DNA from: Calothrix sp. NIES-4101
GTDB lineage: Bacteria; Cyanobacteriota; Cyanobacteriia; Cyanobacteriales; Nostocaceae
NCBI GenBank assembly: GCA_004296455.1
Contig: AP018280.1
Location: forward strand, 5,378,794 to 5,442,793
Direction: 5' to 3'
DNA length: 64,000 nucleotides
This document shows, piece by piece, positions 26,058 to 35,526 of this stretch (position 1 is its first letter; every line of letters begins with the position of its first letter). Position numbers and translations under genes: made by a program. The notes under the pieces were generated by a model. That model saw only the letters and a list, made by a program, of their open reading frames with translations. It made no database searches and was not told the DNA's origin.

Positions 26058-27743
26058 TTAATTCAGAGTTTTGTAGTCAGATATTTTCACAAATCCATTT
26101 TCATACACCAAAGAATAACGTACTCTTGAAGTTTTAAATGCTGTATTATTGCGGTCGATTTTGCCATTTTTATACAATGTTCTCTCTTCAGTTACATCAA
26201 CTTCAATGGTTGCATTCTCACCACTAGCAGAAAAATTTCTAATTTGTTCTATTTTCTGTACTCCATAGCTGTAATAAGCGTTATTCCTAATCAACCAATC
26301 AACTGAACTTAGGCAGTTGTCTTCGTGAATTCCCTGAGCTATACAAGCATCAGGATCATCTGTTTTACGGATATTATCTCGGAAGGCTTTTCCTGTTAGT
26401 AATTGCGTTCCCAATTCTGCATGATGTTCGGAACCAAATATATCTCTTTTGGCTGTTAACCAATTTCTGATTGCTTGTTCTGCTGAATTTTGAGAAATAC
26501 TAGCTGGGTTAAGGGTAATAGGATTTTGATTCCTTATAGCCGGTGTTTGAGGAGGAATACTAGTAATAGGGGGAACAGGTGCTGCTGAAGTAATTATCGG
26601 AGTAGTGGGAGTTTGTGATGCAGTTGAAGTTGGCGTGAGATTGGCGTTGGGAGGATTAGGATTTATCTCAAGAGAATTACGGGCAAGTAGTTGCATTACC
26701 CATAAACCTGAAACAACGAAAAGTCCAATAACACCACCAATAATAATCGCTTGTTGCCAAGTGCCTAAACCTCTCGGCTGTAATTCTGCGGTTGGAGTAG
26801 ATTGGGGGGCTGGTGGAGAAAGTACAGTTGGAGTATGTACCTGCGGTGGTGGTGAAGATGGAACTGTCGGTGCTGCTACTGGATATATTGGTGCAGTAAG
26901 TGGTAGAGGTGTTTGTGATGCTTGTAATGCCGATAGCATTTCCCGTGCATTCCAATAGCGATCGCGTCCAATTGGCTGTATGCTTTTATCTAGAATTCCG
27001 GCAAATGTGGGTGTTACTCCCAAGGCAAAATTTCGCCATACAATTTCACCTGTTACTGGATTTGTTGTAAATTCCTGGGGTATTTTTCCTGTGAGTAAAT
27101 AAATAGCAGTTAACCCCAAACTATATATATCACTGGCAAATATTGGTCTACCTACCGACTGTTCCATCGGCATAAAACCAGGTGTACCAATCACAATCGA
27201 TTGTGCAGAATTGCCAGAAGCGGTAACCGTTGTTCCCATTGTCTCTTTGACAGCACCAAAGTCAATTAGAACTGGTTTTCGGTCACAATTACGAATTAAA
27301 ATATTGTCCGGTTTAATATCTCGATGTACTATGCCCTTGCTGTGAACATAATCTAGCACTGGCAAAATATTGATTAAAATTTCTTTGACACTACTTTCAC
27401 TCAACAAACCCTGTTGTAATATTTGCGTGAGAGTTTGCCCCTCAATATATTCTTGGACTAAATAAAATTCTCCATCTTCGACAAAATAAGCATATAAAGT
27501 AGGGATTTGATTGCAGCCATTCCCCAACTCTTCTAAAATTGCAGCTTCTCGCCGAAAGCGTTCCTGTACTAACTGGTAAACTTGAGGATTGTTCACCACT
27601 GGTTTAAGTTGCTTGATGAGACACCTCCTACCCGATGGCATTTGTGTATCTTCAGCCAAAAAAGTTTCCCCAAATCCACCATCACCGAGTATACGTAAAA
27701 CCCGATAGCGATTGTTCAAAAGTGTCGGCGTTAGCATACTCAA
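26058..27743 (-). CDS. Ser/Thr protein kinase with TM helix and ARC6/IMS-like C-terminus
   Basis: A 561-aa Hanks-type kinase. The kinase domain (about 10-275) contains LGDGGFGETFLAED, the Lys in CLIKQLKP, HRDIKPDNIL and DFGAVKE. A Pro-rich linker, one transmembrane helix (IIIGGVIGLFVVSGLWVM, about 334-352) and a second Pro/Thr-rich segment follow. The last 140 residues (SAEQAIRNWLTAKRDIFG to the end) resemble the IMS domain of chloroplast-division ARC6 and its cyanobacterial relatives. The tail would be periplasmic and could sense or bind a ligand. The beta-lactamase-fold gene follows directly. Confidence 0.9.
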   Translation of the reverse strand: MSMLTPTLLNNRYRVLRILGDGGFGETFLAEDTQMPSGRRCLIKQLKPVVNNPQVYQLVQERFRREAAILEELGNGCNQIPTLYAYFVEDGEFYLVQEYIEGQTLTQILQQGLLSESSVKEILINILPVLDYVHSKGIVHRDIKPDNILIRNCDRKPVLIDFGAVKETMGTTVTASGNSAQSIVIGTPGFMPMEQSVGRPIFASDIYSLGLTAIYLLTGKIPQEFTTNPVTGEIVWRNFALGVTPTFAGILDKSIQPIGRDRYWNAREMLSALQASQTPLPLTAPIYPVAAPTVPSSPPPQVHTPTVLSPPAPQSTPTAELQPRGLGTWQQAIIIGGVIGLFVVSGLWVMQLLARNSLEINPNPPNANLTPTSTASQTPTTPIITSAAPVPPITSIPPQTPAIRNQNPITLNPASISQNSAEQAIRNWLTAKRDIFGSEHHAELGTQLLTGKAFRDNIRKTDDPDACIAQGIHEDNCLSSVDWLIRNNAYYSYGVQKIEQIRNFSASGENATIEVDVTEERTLYKNGKIDRNNTAFKTSRVRYSLVYENGFVKISDYKTLN

Positions 27744-27882
27744 TTACCCGGAGACTCTGTTTTTACTAATACAATGCTCCCTAGGGTAATTCCTGATACT
27801 TAGTAAATTATTTACATTTCTATGTCAAAACATCATGAATATTTGTAAATAATACTTACTTTATTGTTTTTGATTTTATTTT

Positions 27883-28278
27883 CTAAGGCAAAAATCTATC
27901 TAAAGCTGCCTTCAGTTGTTCAATTTCCGCTTCAATATTACCTTCTTGAGATGCTCTAGCAATACACTCAGTTAAATGTTCATCCAGGACAATTCGCGCC
28001 ACTCGATCTAAAGCCCCACGTACCGCAGCAATCTGTAATAGCACATCAGGACAAGGACTACTTTGCTGTACCATCGTTTTGATGCCCCGTACATGTCCTT
28101 CAATCCGCGATAGTCGATTCACAATCCGCCGCAAAGACTCTTCACTATGAATGTGACCATGAACCGAATTATGATTCGGATGTGTGTGGTCTGTATGGTC
28201 GCTAATTATACCATCATTTAGTTCATTCTCCTCAGATTGAGGTGATGTTTGCTTTTTTAATTGGTTTGTTCCATTCAT
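27883..28278 (-). CDS. CsoR/RcnR family metal-sensing repressor (InrS-like)
   Basis: A 131-aa all-helical DNA-binding metal sensor. The N-terminal tail is rich in His (residues 28-44: HTDHTHPNHNSVHGHIH), followed by the family core RRIVNRLSRIEGHVRGI. Likely metal ligands are Cys76 (SSPCPDV), His101 and Cys105 (DEHLTECI), with a His in the tail or His62 as a fourth. This pattern fits the nickel sensor InrS as well as Cu-CsoR. No metal efflux gene is adjacent, so the regulated target is not known from the window. Confidence 0.88.
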   Translation of the reverse strand: MNGTNQLKKQTSPQSEENELNDGIISDHTDHTHPNHNSVHGHIHSEESLRRIVNRLSRIEGHVRGIKTMVQQSSPCPDVLLQIAAVRGALDRVARIVLDEHLTECIARASQEGNIEAEIEQLKAALDRFLP

Positions 28279-28503
28279 AAATGATGATTCACACTTCTAA
28301 CTACCTTAAATCGTAGCCTACAGTCGTAGTTCTAGTTGGCGCGATCGCATCTACTTATGATCTTCTAGTCATGTCGCTAGGACAAATCAGCAGAAATTAG
28401 GTCATTTGCCCAGCCAAATTATTAAAAAATCCAAAAAATCTGTATCTCAAACAACAAATTAGTTAAGATAAACAAAATTTCTCGAAAAAATTAACATTGT
28501 TCA

Positions 28504-28597
28504 GGTATATTTGTCATGAAACCATGACAAAATGGAATTTTGAGGATTCTCTAGGAAAGAATTAGTCCCAGGTATTTAGTGCCTGGGCTTTTATTTT
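28504..28597 (+). ncRNA. Candidate small RNA with two hairpins and a terminator
   Basis: A perfect 8-bp hairpin (28511-28518 with 28523-28530, AAAC loop) is followed 36 nt later by a second hairpin CCCAGG (28567-28572) with CCTGGG (28582-28587), then CTTTTATTTTT. This is a free-standing intrinsic terminator with no ORF before it; the divergent CsoR gene starts at 28278. A TAACAT hexamer at 28492-28497 could be a -10 element. The alternative is an attenuator in the htrA leader, since htrA starts 150 bp downstream. Confidence 0.5.
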
Positions 28598-28746
28598 TAA
28601 TGACATTCGGTTTTGGGTGAAACATTAAGCAAAGCTTAAACGTCTATTTTTTGAGAATTTTTAGCAATCTCTGGGGTTTTCTCACAAACCTGTAAAAATA
28701 AAAGTAGAAATACATATCGATTTCACTAACAATCAACTAAAAATTA

Positions 28747-29997
28747 ATGGTTGCCGTTATGCGATTTTCCAAACTACCTCGGTCAATGCGACAATTTGGT
28801 ACGCATGTGTTAGCTATTATTCTGGGTGTTGTTTTAACAGTCGGTACATTGCAAGTATCGCCATCTCAAGCAGAAGCAGCACCTAGCCCTATTGTCAATC
28901 CTGTTGTCAATAAGGATTCAGAACAATTAGTGGCTCAACGGCAGTCTCCCGCAGCTACAGCAATTGGGAACAGCAGTTTTGTGACTGCGGCAGTTAATCG
29001 TGTTGGGAATGCAGTTGTCAGAATAGATACAGAAAGAACAGTAGTGTCCCGTCGCATACCTGATCCATTTTTCGATGATCCATTTTTCCGGAGATTTTTT
29101 GGCGATAGTTTGCCGCAACAGATGCCATCTCAGCAACAACAACGCGGTCTAGGTTCCGGATTTATTATTGATAAAAGTGGGCTGGTTTTAACGAATGCTC
29201 ACGTTGTTGATAAAGCCGACAGAGTAACAGTTCGTCTTAAAGATGGGCGCACAATTGAAGGCAAAGTCCAAGGAGTTGATGAAGTTACAGATTTAGCCGT
29301 AGTTAAAATCAATGCAGGTGGTAATTTACCTGTAGCAACTTTAGGTTCCTCATCAAATGTACAAGTCGGAGATTGGGCGATCGCTGTTGGTAATCCTTTA
29401 GGATTAGATAATACAGTTACTTTGGGTATTGTTAGTACTTTGCGCCGCACCAGTCGAGATGTAGGTATTGGTAACAAACGCTTGGAGTTTATTCAAACAG
29501 ACGCAGCGATAAACCCTGGCAACTCTGGGGGACCGCTTTTAAACGCCCAAGGAGAAGTGATTGGTATTAATACAGCCATTCGTGGTGATGCAATGGGAAT
29601 TGGCTTTGCAATTCCTATCGATAGGGCAAAATCAATTGCATCTCAACTTCAAAAAGGTGAAACAGTCGCCCATCCCTTTATCGGTATTGGGATGGAAGAT
29701 TTAACGCCCGAACTGGCTAAACAAATTAATGCCAACCCCAATAATCCCATTCGTATACCTGAAATCAATGGTATTTTGGTAGCGCGAGTTATCCCCAATT
29801 CCCCAGCAGCAGATGCAGGTATCCGTGTCGGTGATGTAGTTGTACAAGTCGATGGGCAACGTATCAATAATGGCGAGCAATTGTTGAATATCGTCGAACA
29901 AAGCCGCATTGGTCAAACTTTACAACTAAAAGTCCAGCGTGGGAATCAAACACAGCAATTATCGATTCGCACTGCACAGCTACAAGATGCTTCGTAA
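28747..29997 (+). CDS. HtrA/Deg-type trypsin-like serine protease with PDZ domain
   Basis: Periplasmic or thylakoid-facing protease of 416 aa of the HhoA/HhoB/HtrA group. It has an N-terminal hydrophobic signal (about 19-35), a protease domain with the triad His in LTNAHVVDKA, Asp in VTDLAVVKI and Ser in NPGNSGGPLL, and one C-terminal PDZ domain (ARVIPNSPAADAGIRVGDVVVQ). These proteases remove damaged proteins under stress. Which of the three cyanobacterial paralogues it is cannot be told. The ATG at 28747 is used; ATG 28759 is an alternative. A terminator follows at 30068-30101. Confidence 0.93.
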   Translation: MVAVMRFSKLPRSMRQFGTHVLAIILGVVLTVGTLQVSPSQAEAAPSPIVNPVVNKDSEQLVAQRQSPAATAIGNSSFVTAAVNRVGNAVVRIDTERTVVSRRIPDPFFDDPFFRRFFGDSLPQQMPSQQQQRGLGSGFIIDKSGLVLTNAHVVDKADRVTVRLKDGRTIEGKVQGVDEVTDLAVVKINAGGNLPVATLGSSSNVQVGDWAIAVGNPLGLDNTVTLGIVSTLRRTSRDVGIGNKRLEFIQTDAAINPGNSGGPLLNAQGEVIGINTAIRGDAMGIGFAIPIDRAKSIASQLQKGETVAHPFIGIGMEDLTPELAKQINANPNNPIRIPEINGILVARVIPNSPAADAGIRVGDVVVQVDGQRINNGEQLLNIVEQSRIGQTLQLKVQRGNQTQQLSIRTAQLQDAS

Positions 29998-30067
29998 TTA
30001 ACATAAACCCAAGCTATCCAGTATTGGATTTTCGTTGGTTTGGAGCAATGGCGAAAATAGTGTAGTT

Positions 30068-30101
30068 AATATCCCTGGCTTTTGGAAAAGTCGGGGATAT
30101 T
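30068..30101 (+). terminator. htrA terminator
   Basis: AATATCCC (30068-30075) pairs with GGGATATT (30094-30101), with further pairing inside (CTTTT with AAAAG), followed by GATTTTTCT. It lies 71 bp after the protease stop. The rest of the 391-bp gap up to 30388 shows nothing recognisable. Confidence 0.85.
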
Positions 30102-30388
30102 GATTTTTCTCCGCATCCCCTGTCTTTGTATCGTATGTACAAGGTGTATACAGTATTATATACTACTATTTAAGATGATTTTTCCTAAATAAATATACTG
30201 AGAAAGATGCTCAACTTAAAGTTGAGATTATTATTTTTTACTACCTAATGACTGATAGCTTGTCTAAGGCTAGGATAAGATTAGAACCCAAAGGCTTTAA
30301 CGTTGGTAATCAAGCAGGAAAATAAAGAAATATTGAATTATTTCATTAATTATTTAAATTGAATTTCTTCTCCACCCTACCAAAACCT

Positions 30389-31639
30389 ATGAAAAATCGT
30401 CGTTATGCATCTCCATACTTTCGCTACCTCAAAGCCAGACTGTGGAATTTAACGCGCCCAGGTTTTTGGGGTACTGCTATTTTTCTATCTGTGGTTGGCT
30501 TGGTAATCAGAGAATTCTGGGCACACCCAGATATGCTAACTCAGCAAAAATCTAATTCAACAGCACAACAGTCAGAATCAAACTCAACACTTTCTAATGA
30601 AGAAAGGGCAGTTTTTGCTGATATAGATAATTTACCTGTTTTGGCTTATGACTTTGAGCAGGGGGTGGAGTCAATACCTAACCCAGAAGTAATTGCTAAA
30701 CCCAAAAAAAGTGATAAAAATCCTTTGGAAGCAGCACTTGGTAAGCAAAATACTGCAAAAGAAACTAAAGTAAATTCCTCGGCAACAAATTCGACTTCCT
30801 TGCCAAAATTCAATAATCCTTTTTTGAGTCAAGCCAATAATTTATTACAATTTACAAACGCTCAAAACAATAATAGATTTGCAAGTCTCAATCCTCTCAA
30901 TCAGTCATCTAGTCGCGAGGATGAGACAGAATATGCATCAAATCAAAGACTCGGATATACAAGAAGAAATAGTTTATTGCAAAGGAATAATGAAAGAGGC
31001 TCTGAAAGTAATATTGGTATCTATTCTCTTCAAGCAGTAATTAACCAATCGTTCAATAGTCCAAATTCTGCATATTTAAATAATAGCAACCAAAATTTAA
31101 ATTCATTAGCAATATCTGGGAATCAATCATTTAATTCGTATAACTCCTATAGTTACTACCAAAGTAATTTGACCAATTCGAGTTACAATAATGGCAATTA
31201 TAATTATGGGAATAATTATACTAATAATTCTGTCAATACTTTTGGGCAACAAATAACGAATACTTTACCAAGTAATTTGCAAAGTTTGCCAAGCTCTTTA
31301 CCAACTCAAGTGTATGTACAGCCTTCAACGTTAACTAATAATTTCACCAATAACACTATTCCCACAGGTGTTACACAACAAACTCTTACAACTCAACCAT
31401 TACAAATATCAACTGATTACGCTAACTATAACAGCAATAATTTTAACAATACTACTGCCCCATTAACTAACACCAATCAATCAATACAGGTAATACCACC
31501 AGTTGCGGCACCTACACAAAGCTACACTACACCTTATTCAAATCTACCTGGCAATTCAAATATTAATAGTGATGCAGTGAAGCGAGGTTTGCAAAAATTT
31601 GATCCTTCTCTTTTTCCCAATCAAGTCCCAAATCAATAA
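30389..31639 (+). CDS. Asn/Ser-rich membrane-anchored protein of unknown function
   Basis: A protein of 416 aa from the ATG at 30389; a TTG at 30359 would add ten residues. One transmembrane helix lies near the N-terminus (about 29-48, FWGTAIFLSVVGLVIREFW) after a basic segment, so the bulk is probably extracytoplasmic. The rest is low-complexity sequence extremely rich in Asn, Ser, Gln, Thr and Tyr (for example NNGNYNYGNNYTNNS). No known domain is seen. The composition suggests a disordered or fibrous surface protein. I cannot assign a function. Confidence 0.7.
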   Translation: MKNRRYASPYFRYLKARLWNLTRPGFWGTAIFLSVVGLVIREFWAHPDMLTQQKSNSTAQQSESNSTLSNEERAVFADIDNLPVLAYDFEQGVESIPNPEVIAKPKKSDKNPLEAALGKQNTAKETKVNSSATNSTSLPKFNNPFLSQANNLLQFTNAQNNNRFASLNPLNQSSSREDETEYASNQRLGYTRRNSLLQRNNERGSESNIGIYSLQAVINQSFNSPNSAYLNNSNQNLNSLAISGNQSFNSYNSYSYYQSNLTNSSYNNGNYNYGNNYTNNSVNTFGQQITNTLPSNLQSLPSSLPTQVYVQPSTLTNNFTNNTIPTGVTQQTLTTQPLQISTDYANYNSNNFNNTTAPLTNTNQSIQVIPPVAAPTQSYTTPYSNLPGNSNINSDAVKRGLQKFDPSLFPNQVPNQ

Positions 31640-31819
31640 TTTGATTTTTCATTCGTTATGCGAACGCGCGCTATTTAGTCATCTTACAATATTGATATTA
31701 ATAGACATCTCCAATAAATACCAAACCCCTGCTATCAAAAGCTTTCAGTCTGTAAATGCAACTATGATTTTTTCGCAATTAGATACGATAAAATAGGGAT
31801 TTGATATATTTGATGATAG

Positions 31820-32805
31820 TAATAGGGCAAAAATATGTAAAATTCTGCACGAATTTTAGCCAGATGCCGAAAGATTTATTACATTTGGTAATATCAGCGC
31901 TTTAATTCTCAATCTTACTAATCCACAAACAGTCAGAATTACTTGCTCATATTTTTGAGGTTTAAGTCTAAATCTTTCTTGGACAACTCGGAATATCTTT
32001 ACCGAACGGATTCGGTGTTCTACCAATACCCTTTTAGATGAAAATTTCTTATTTTGTTGTTTTTGTTCAACTGTTAACTTCCCATTTTTTGGTTTTTTAA
32101 TTGGAGTGTCAATTAAATCTTCTCCTTGATAAGCTAAGTCACCTTTAAATCTTTGCTTTGGATGGAAATTATCCCTATTTTCTCGAAACAAAGTTATGTC
32201 ATGTTTCGGTCCAGGCTCACCAGCCACGACATCAACAATATCACGAGAATTTGGCAGGATAGCCATTTGAGTTTTAAATGTATGTTTACATGCCTTTCCA
32301 GAGTAATATTTTTCCTGCTCTTTATTGTGTCCAGGTCTTTCCCTGACTTGCTCATAGCTATCTATAATTAATTCGTAGTCGGTTAAAATTTCTTGAACTG
32401 TTTCGTAGTCAGTATCATTTTTTTTTACTTGTTCAAGCAAACTAGAAGGTAATAAATCTCTTAACAATGGCAACCAATAGTGAAAAGTCGAATTTGCTGT
32501 TGATTCGCTGACTCCAAATTGAATACCAATCACTTGAAACGTCATCAGATGCCGGAGATAAACTAAAGTCAATATCACTTGTTCTTTAGTCGATAATATT
32601 GGCTGTCTTCCACCACCTTTTTCAATTAGTCTCACTTTTTTATTTTCTAGTAAAACTTGTTTCTCGTTATGCAAGATTTCTGCATTTTTAATCAGATTTT
32701 CTAGTTCAGTATAATTTAAACCAATTAATCGTTTTGTCTCTTGAGGATGCTCTTCGATGTAATTCAGTATATCGCTCATTTTTTTGTGCTAAAAAGACCC
32801 TATTA
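31820..32805 (-). mobile_element. Insertion sequence (IS5-like), about 0.99 kb
   Basis: The transposase gene is bracketed by TAATAGGG at 31820-31827 and its inverse CCCTATTA at 32798-32805. If the element proper begins with GGG, a TA duplication would flank it, as in IS427-type members of IS5. The inverted repeats are short and otherwise poorly matched, so the exact ends are tentative. Confidence 0.65.
31856..32779 (-). CDS. IS5-like DDE transposase
   Basis: Transposase of 307 aa. The N-terminal part (to about residue 115) has the helix-turn-helix region that precedes DDE_Tnp_4 domains (LSTKEQVILTLVYLRHLMTFQVIGIQFGVSEST begins near residue 62). The catalytic part includes IIDSYEQVRERP, the second Asp in FKGDLAYQGEDL and the Glu in RVLVEHRIRSVKIFR. 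The reading frame is intact, so the element could be active. It fills almost the whole element and has no passenger genes. Confidence 0.88.
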   Translation of the reverse strand: MSDILNYIEEHPQETKRLIGLNYTELENLIKNAEILHNEKQVLLENKKVRLIEKGGGRQPILSTKEQVILTLVYLRHLMTFQVIGIQFGVSESTANSTFHYWLPLLRDLLPSSLLEQVKKNDTDYETVQEILTDYELIIDSYEQVRERPGHNKEQEKYYSGKACKHTFKTQMAILPNSRDIVDVVAGEPGPKHDITLFRENRDNFHPKQRFKGDLAYQGEDLIDTPIKKPKNGKLTVEQKQQNKKFSSKRVLVEHRIRSVKIFRVVQERFRLKPQKYEQVILTVCGLVRLRIKALILPNVINLSASG

Positions 32806-33035
32806 TATTCTTTTACCACAAAATATTTATATTTTGGAGATGTCTAATTTCTCTTTAGTGATAACAATTTCTCTTAAACATCTCAAAATAAGCAGACTTA
32901 CAGCATACAAGTTTTACTCAAGCTTTATGTAACACTTAAACTTATGCGACACTTAAACTAGAGAAAACAAAAGTTAACTATTCGCGAGAATACTTGACTT
33001 CCATTCTCTAAAAATATCTGCATTGAGATTAAGAG

Positions 33036-33548
33036 ATGATGATAATTTTTTCGCGTCGAATTTTCCGCCTGATTGTAGTTTTAAGTATATTTTTCTTGTT
33101 TTCAGCATTTAATACTACATCTGTTTTAGCTCAAATTAATACCATCAATTACAACAACGCCAGTTTAGAAGGTCGAGACTTTTCTAACACTGATTTGAAA
33201 GGGGTCAATTTTGTTGCCGCAGAAATGCGCGGTACTAACTTCAAAAATGCAAATTTAACAAACGCGATGTTTACTAAAGGCGTGATGTTAAAAGCAAACT
33301 TAGAAGGAGCAAACCTAACAGGTGCTTTAGTCGATCGCGTAACATTAGACGAAGCCAACCTGAGAAATACCAATTTTACTGGTGCAACATTAACCCGGAG
33401 TCGTTTCTTCAATGCCGATATTAGCGGAGCCGATTTTACCGATGCAATTATTGATAGATATCAGGTATCCTTAATGTGCGATCGCGCGGATGGTGTGAAT
33501 CCAGTGACAGGAGTATCAACTCGCGATAGCTTGGGATGTCGGGATTAG
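33036..33548 (+). CDS. Secreted pentapeptide-repeat protein
   Basis: A 170-aa protein with a Sec signal peptide (cleavage near VLAQ, residue about 32) followed by about twenty pentapeptide repeats of the A(D/N)LXX type ([20 protein letters not shown]). Such repeats fold as a square right-handed beta-helix. Two C-terminal Cys residues ([14 protein letters not shown]) could form a disulfide, as in lumenal pentapeptide proteins of cyanobacteria. Location in the thylakoid lumen or periplasm is inferred; function is unknown. Confidence 0.88.
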   Translation: MMIIFSRRIFRLIVVLSIFFLFSAFNTTSVLAQINTINYNNASLEGRDFSNTDLKGVNFVAAEMRGTNFKNANLTNAMFTKGVMLKANLEGANLTGALVDRVTLDEANLRNTNFTGATLTRSRFFNADISGADFTDAIIDRYQVSLMCDRADGVNPVTGVSTRDSLGCRD

Positions 33549-33709
33549 TAGACTGTCGCTTACTGCTACCTGGAAGGTAGTATGAAGAATTGCCCAATCA
33601 GAATTAGCCAATTCTCAAATTCATCGAAAATTAGCCTGACAGCGAGCAAGTTTTCAGGTTAAATGTTCAGAGGATATGTGCTGTCAGTAATTGTCGGATT
33701 ACATACATT

Positions 33710-35332
33710 GTGACCAAAGAAGAATCAAAAGTAACTCGTTCCCTGGTAGGTATTGCAGGGATTGTCGCAGCAGCGACTTTAATTAGTAAAGTGATGGGAT
33801 TAGTGCGGCAATCAGCGATGGGTGCTGCATTTAGTACCGGTGCAGTCGCCGAAGCTTATAATTTTGCCTACGTGATTCCGGGATTTTTGCTGATTTTACT
33901 TGGTGGAGTTAACGGTCCATTTTATAGTGCGATCGTTAGTGTTTTGTCAAAGCGGAAGAAGGAAGAAGCTGCTCCTTTGGTGGAGACAATGACAACACTT
34001 GTTGGTGGAGTACTGTTAATTGTTTCCATATTGCTCATATTTTTTGCGCCAACACTATTGGATTTAACCACACCAGGCTTAAACCAACGTGCTGATGGTG
34101 CAATAATTCGGCAAATTGCAGTACAACAGTTGCAAATCATGGCTCCAATGGCTCTATTTTCGGGGCTGATTGGGATTGGATTTGGTACTCTTAACGTCGC
34201 TAATCAATTTTGGCTACCTTCCATTAGTCCCTTGCTTTCGAGCATTACCGTTGTTATTGCTTTGGGATTCCTTTGGGTGCAGCTTGGTAGCAATATTTTT
34301 GCAGCTAATAACGCCATGTATTGTGGCGCTGTGTTGGCAGCAGGTACCTTGGCAGGTGCATTACTACAATGGATTGTGCAGGTAATTGCCCAGTCTCGCA
34401 TTGGTATGGGTTCGTTTCGCTTACGCTTCAATTTTAACGATCCTGGAGTGCGGGAAATTATGAATATAATGCTGCCAGCCACTTTTTCTTCGGGAATGCT
34501 TTATATCAATTGGCAAGTGAACTCGATATTTGCTTCCTATATTGAAGGTGCAGCTCCAGCATTAAATTATGCAAACTTGCTCGTCCAAACTCCCTTGGGA
34601 GTAATTTCCAATATTGTTTTAGTTCCCCTGCTACCAATATTTTCCCAGCTTACCGAACCTGATAATTGGGGACAATTAAAACAACGTATCCGCCAAGGGT
34701 TAATTCTTTCTGCCTTTACAATGTTACCTCTGGGTGCATTTATGAGTGCTTTATCCCAACCTGTTGTGCAGATGGTGTACAAACGGGGAGCATTCGATCA
34801 AAAAGCTTCCGATTTAGTCGCCTCACTGCTAGTTGCCTACGGTGTGGGGATGTTTGTTTACCTCGCTCGCGATGTTCTGGTTCGGGTATTTTATGCTTTG
34901 GGTGATGGAGAGACTCCTTTCCGTGTCAGCTTGTTTAATATTTTCTTAAATATTATTCTCGATTGGATTTTTATTAAGTCTTTTGGCGCTCCCGGTTTAG
35001 TGTTAGCAACTGTGGGAGTTAATTTAAGTTCGACATTAATGTTAGTATTTATACTCAACAAACGGTTAAACGGACTACCAATGCTGGAGTGGAGTTTGCC
35101 GATTATGGGATTAACTGCCGCAAGTATTGCTGGGGGAATTTCTAGCTTTGCAGCCTTGCAAGTAGTCCAGGGATTTTTAGGGGAAGCAAAAAATCTATTA
35201 ACTTTGTTGTTACAATTTTCAATTGCGGCATTTGTGGGATTAGTTGTGTTTGGCGCGATCGCATCTGTAATGAAGTTGCCGGAAGTGAATAGTTTTGTAA
35301 TCAAAATGCGGCAGAAGTTTTTGAAGAAGTAG
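33710..35332 (+). CDS. murJ: MurJ-type lipid II flippase
   Basis: Integral membrane protein of 540 aa with about fourteen hydrophobic helices. It moves the peptidoglycan precursor lipid II to the outer face of the membrane. Typical features are SLVGIAGIVAAATLISKVMG and RQSAMGAAFSTGAVAEAYNF at the N-terminus, and VYKRGAFD and YALGDGETPFRVSLFNIF later. The start is a GTG with weak upstream ribosome-binding signal. It is monocistronic. MurJ proteins contain more than one family in cyanobacteria; the MVF-type sequence here fits the standard one. Confidence 0.93.
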   Translation: MTKEESKVTRSLVGIAGIVAAATLISKVMGLVRQSAMGAAFSTGAVAEAYNFAYVIPGFLLILLGGVNGPFYSAIVSVLSKRKKEEAAPLVETMTTLVGGVLLIVSILLIFFAPTLLDLTTPGLNQRADGAIIRQIAVQQLQIMAPMALFSGLIGIGFGTLNVANQFWLPSISPLLSSITVVIALGFLWVQLGSNIFAANNAMYCGAVLAAGTLAGALLQWIVQVIAQSRIGMGSFRLRFNFNDPGVREIMNIMLPATFSSGMLYINWQVNSIFASYIEGAAPALNYANLLVQTPLGVISNIVLVPLLPIFSQLTEPDNWGQLKQRIRQGLILSAFTMLPLGAFMSALSQPVVQMVYKRGAFDQKASDLVASLLVAYGVGMFVYLARDVLVRVFYALGDGETPFRVSLFNIFLNIILDWIFIKSFGAPGLVLATVGVNLSSTLMLVFILNKRLNGLPMLEWSLPIMGLTAASIAGGISSFAALQVVQGFLGEAKNLLTLLLQFSIAAFVGLVVFGAIASVMKLPEVNSFVIKMRQKFLKK

Positions 35333-35415
35333 TTATTTGTTCTAAATGTGACGCTTAATAATAACTTTTCCAACTAATAGTAACTCAAACAACAATAAAT
35401 TCCTTCCTCCAACTG

Positions 35416-35460
35416 GGTGAAATCATTTTCACCTGTTTGCATGACCTCAAGGCGTGAGGT
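35416..35460 (+). promoter_or_regulatory. Two adjacent hairpins between murJ and an outer-membrane-type gene
   Basis: GGTGAAA pairs with TTTCACC (35416-35433), and ACCTCA pairs with TGAGGT (35444-35460). They could terminate murJ or form the 5' leader of the gene at 35527. There is no strong T-run after either, which argues for a leader structure. Confidence 0.4.
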
Positions 35461-35526
35461 GGAATATAAGGAAAAAAGCGATTCTAGAAATATACAAATG
35501 AATCGAAATAATCCTTTGAGGGTGCT

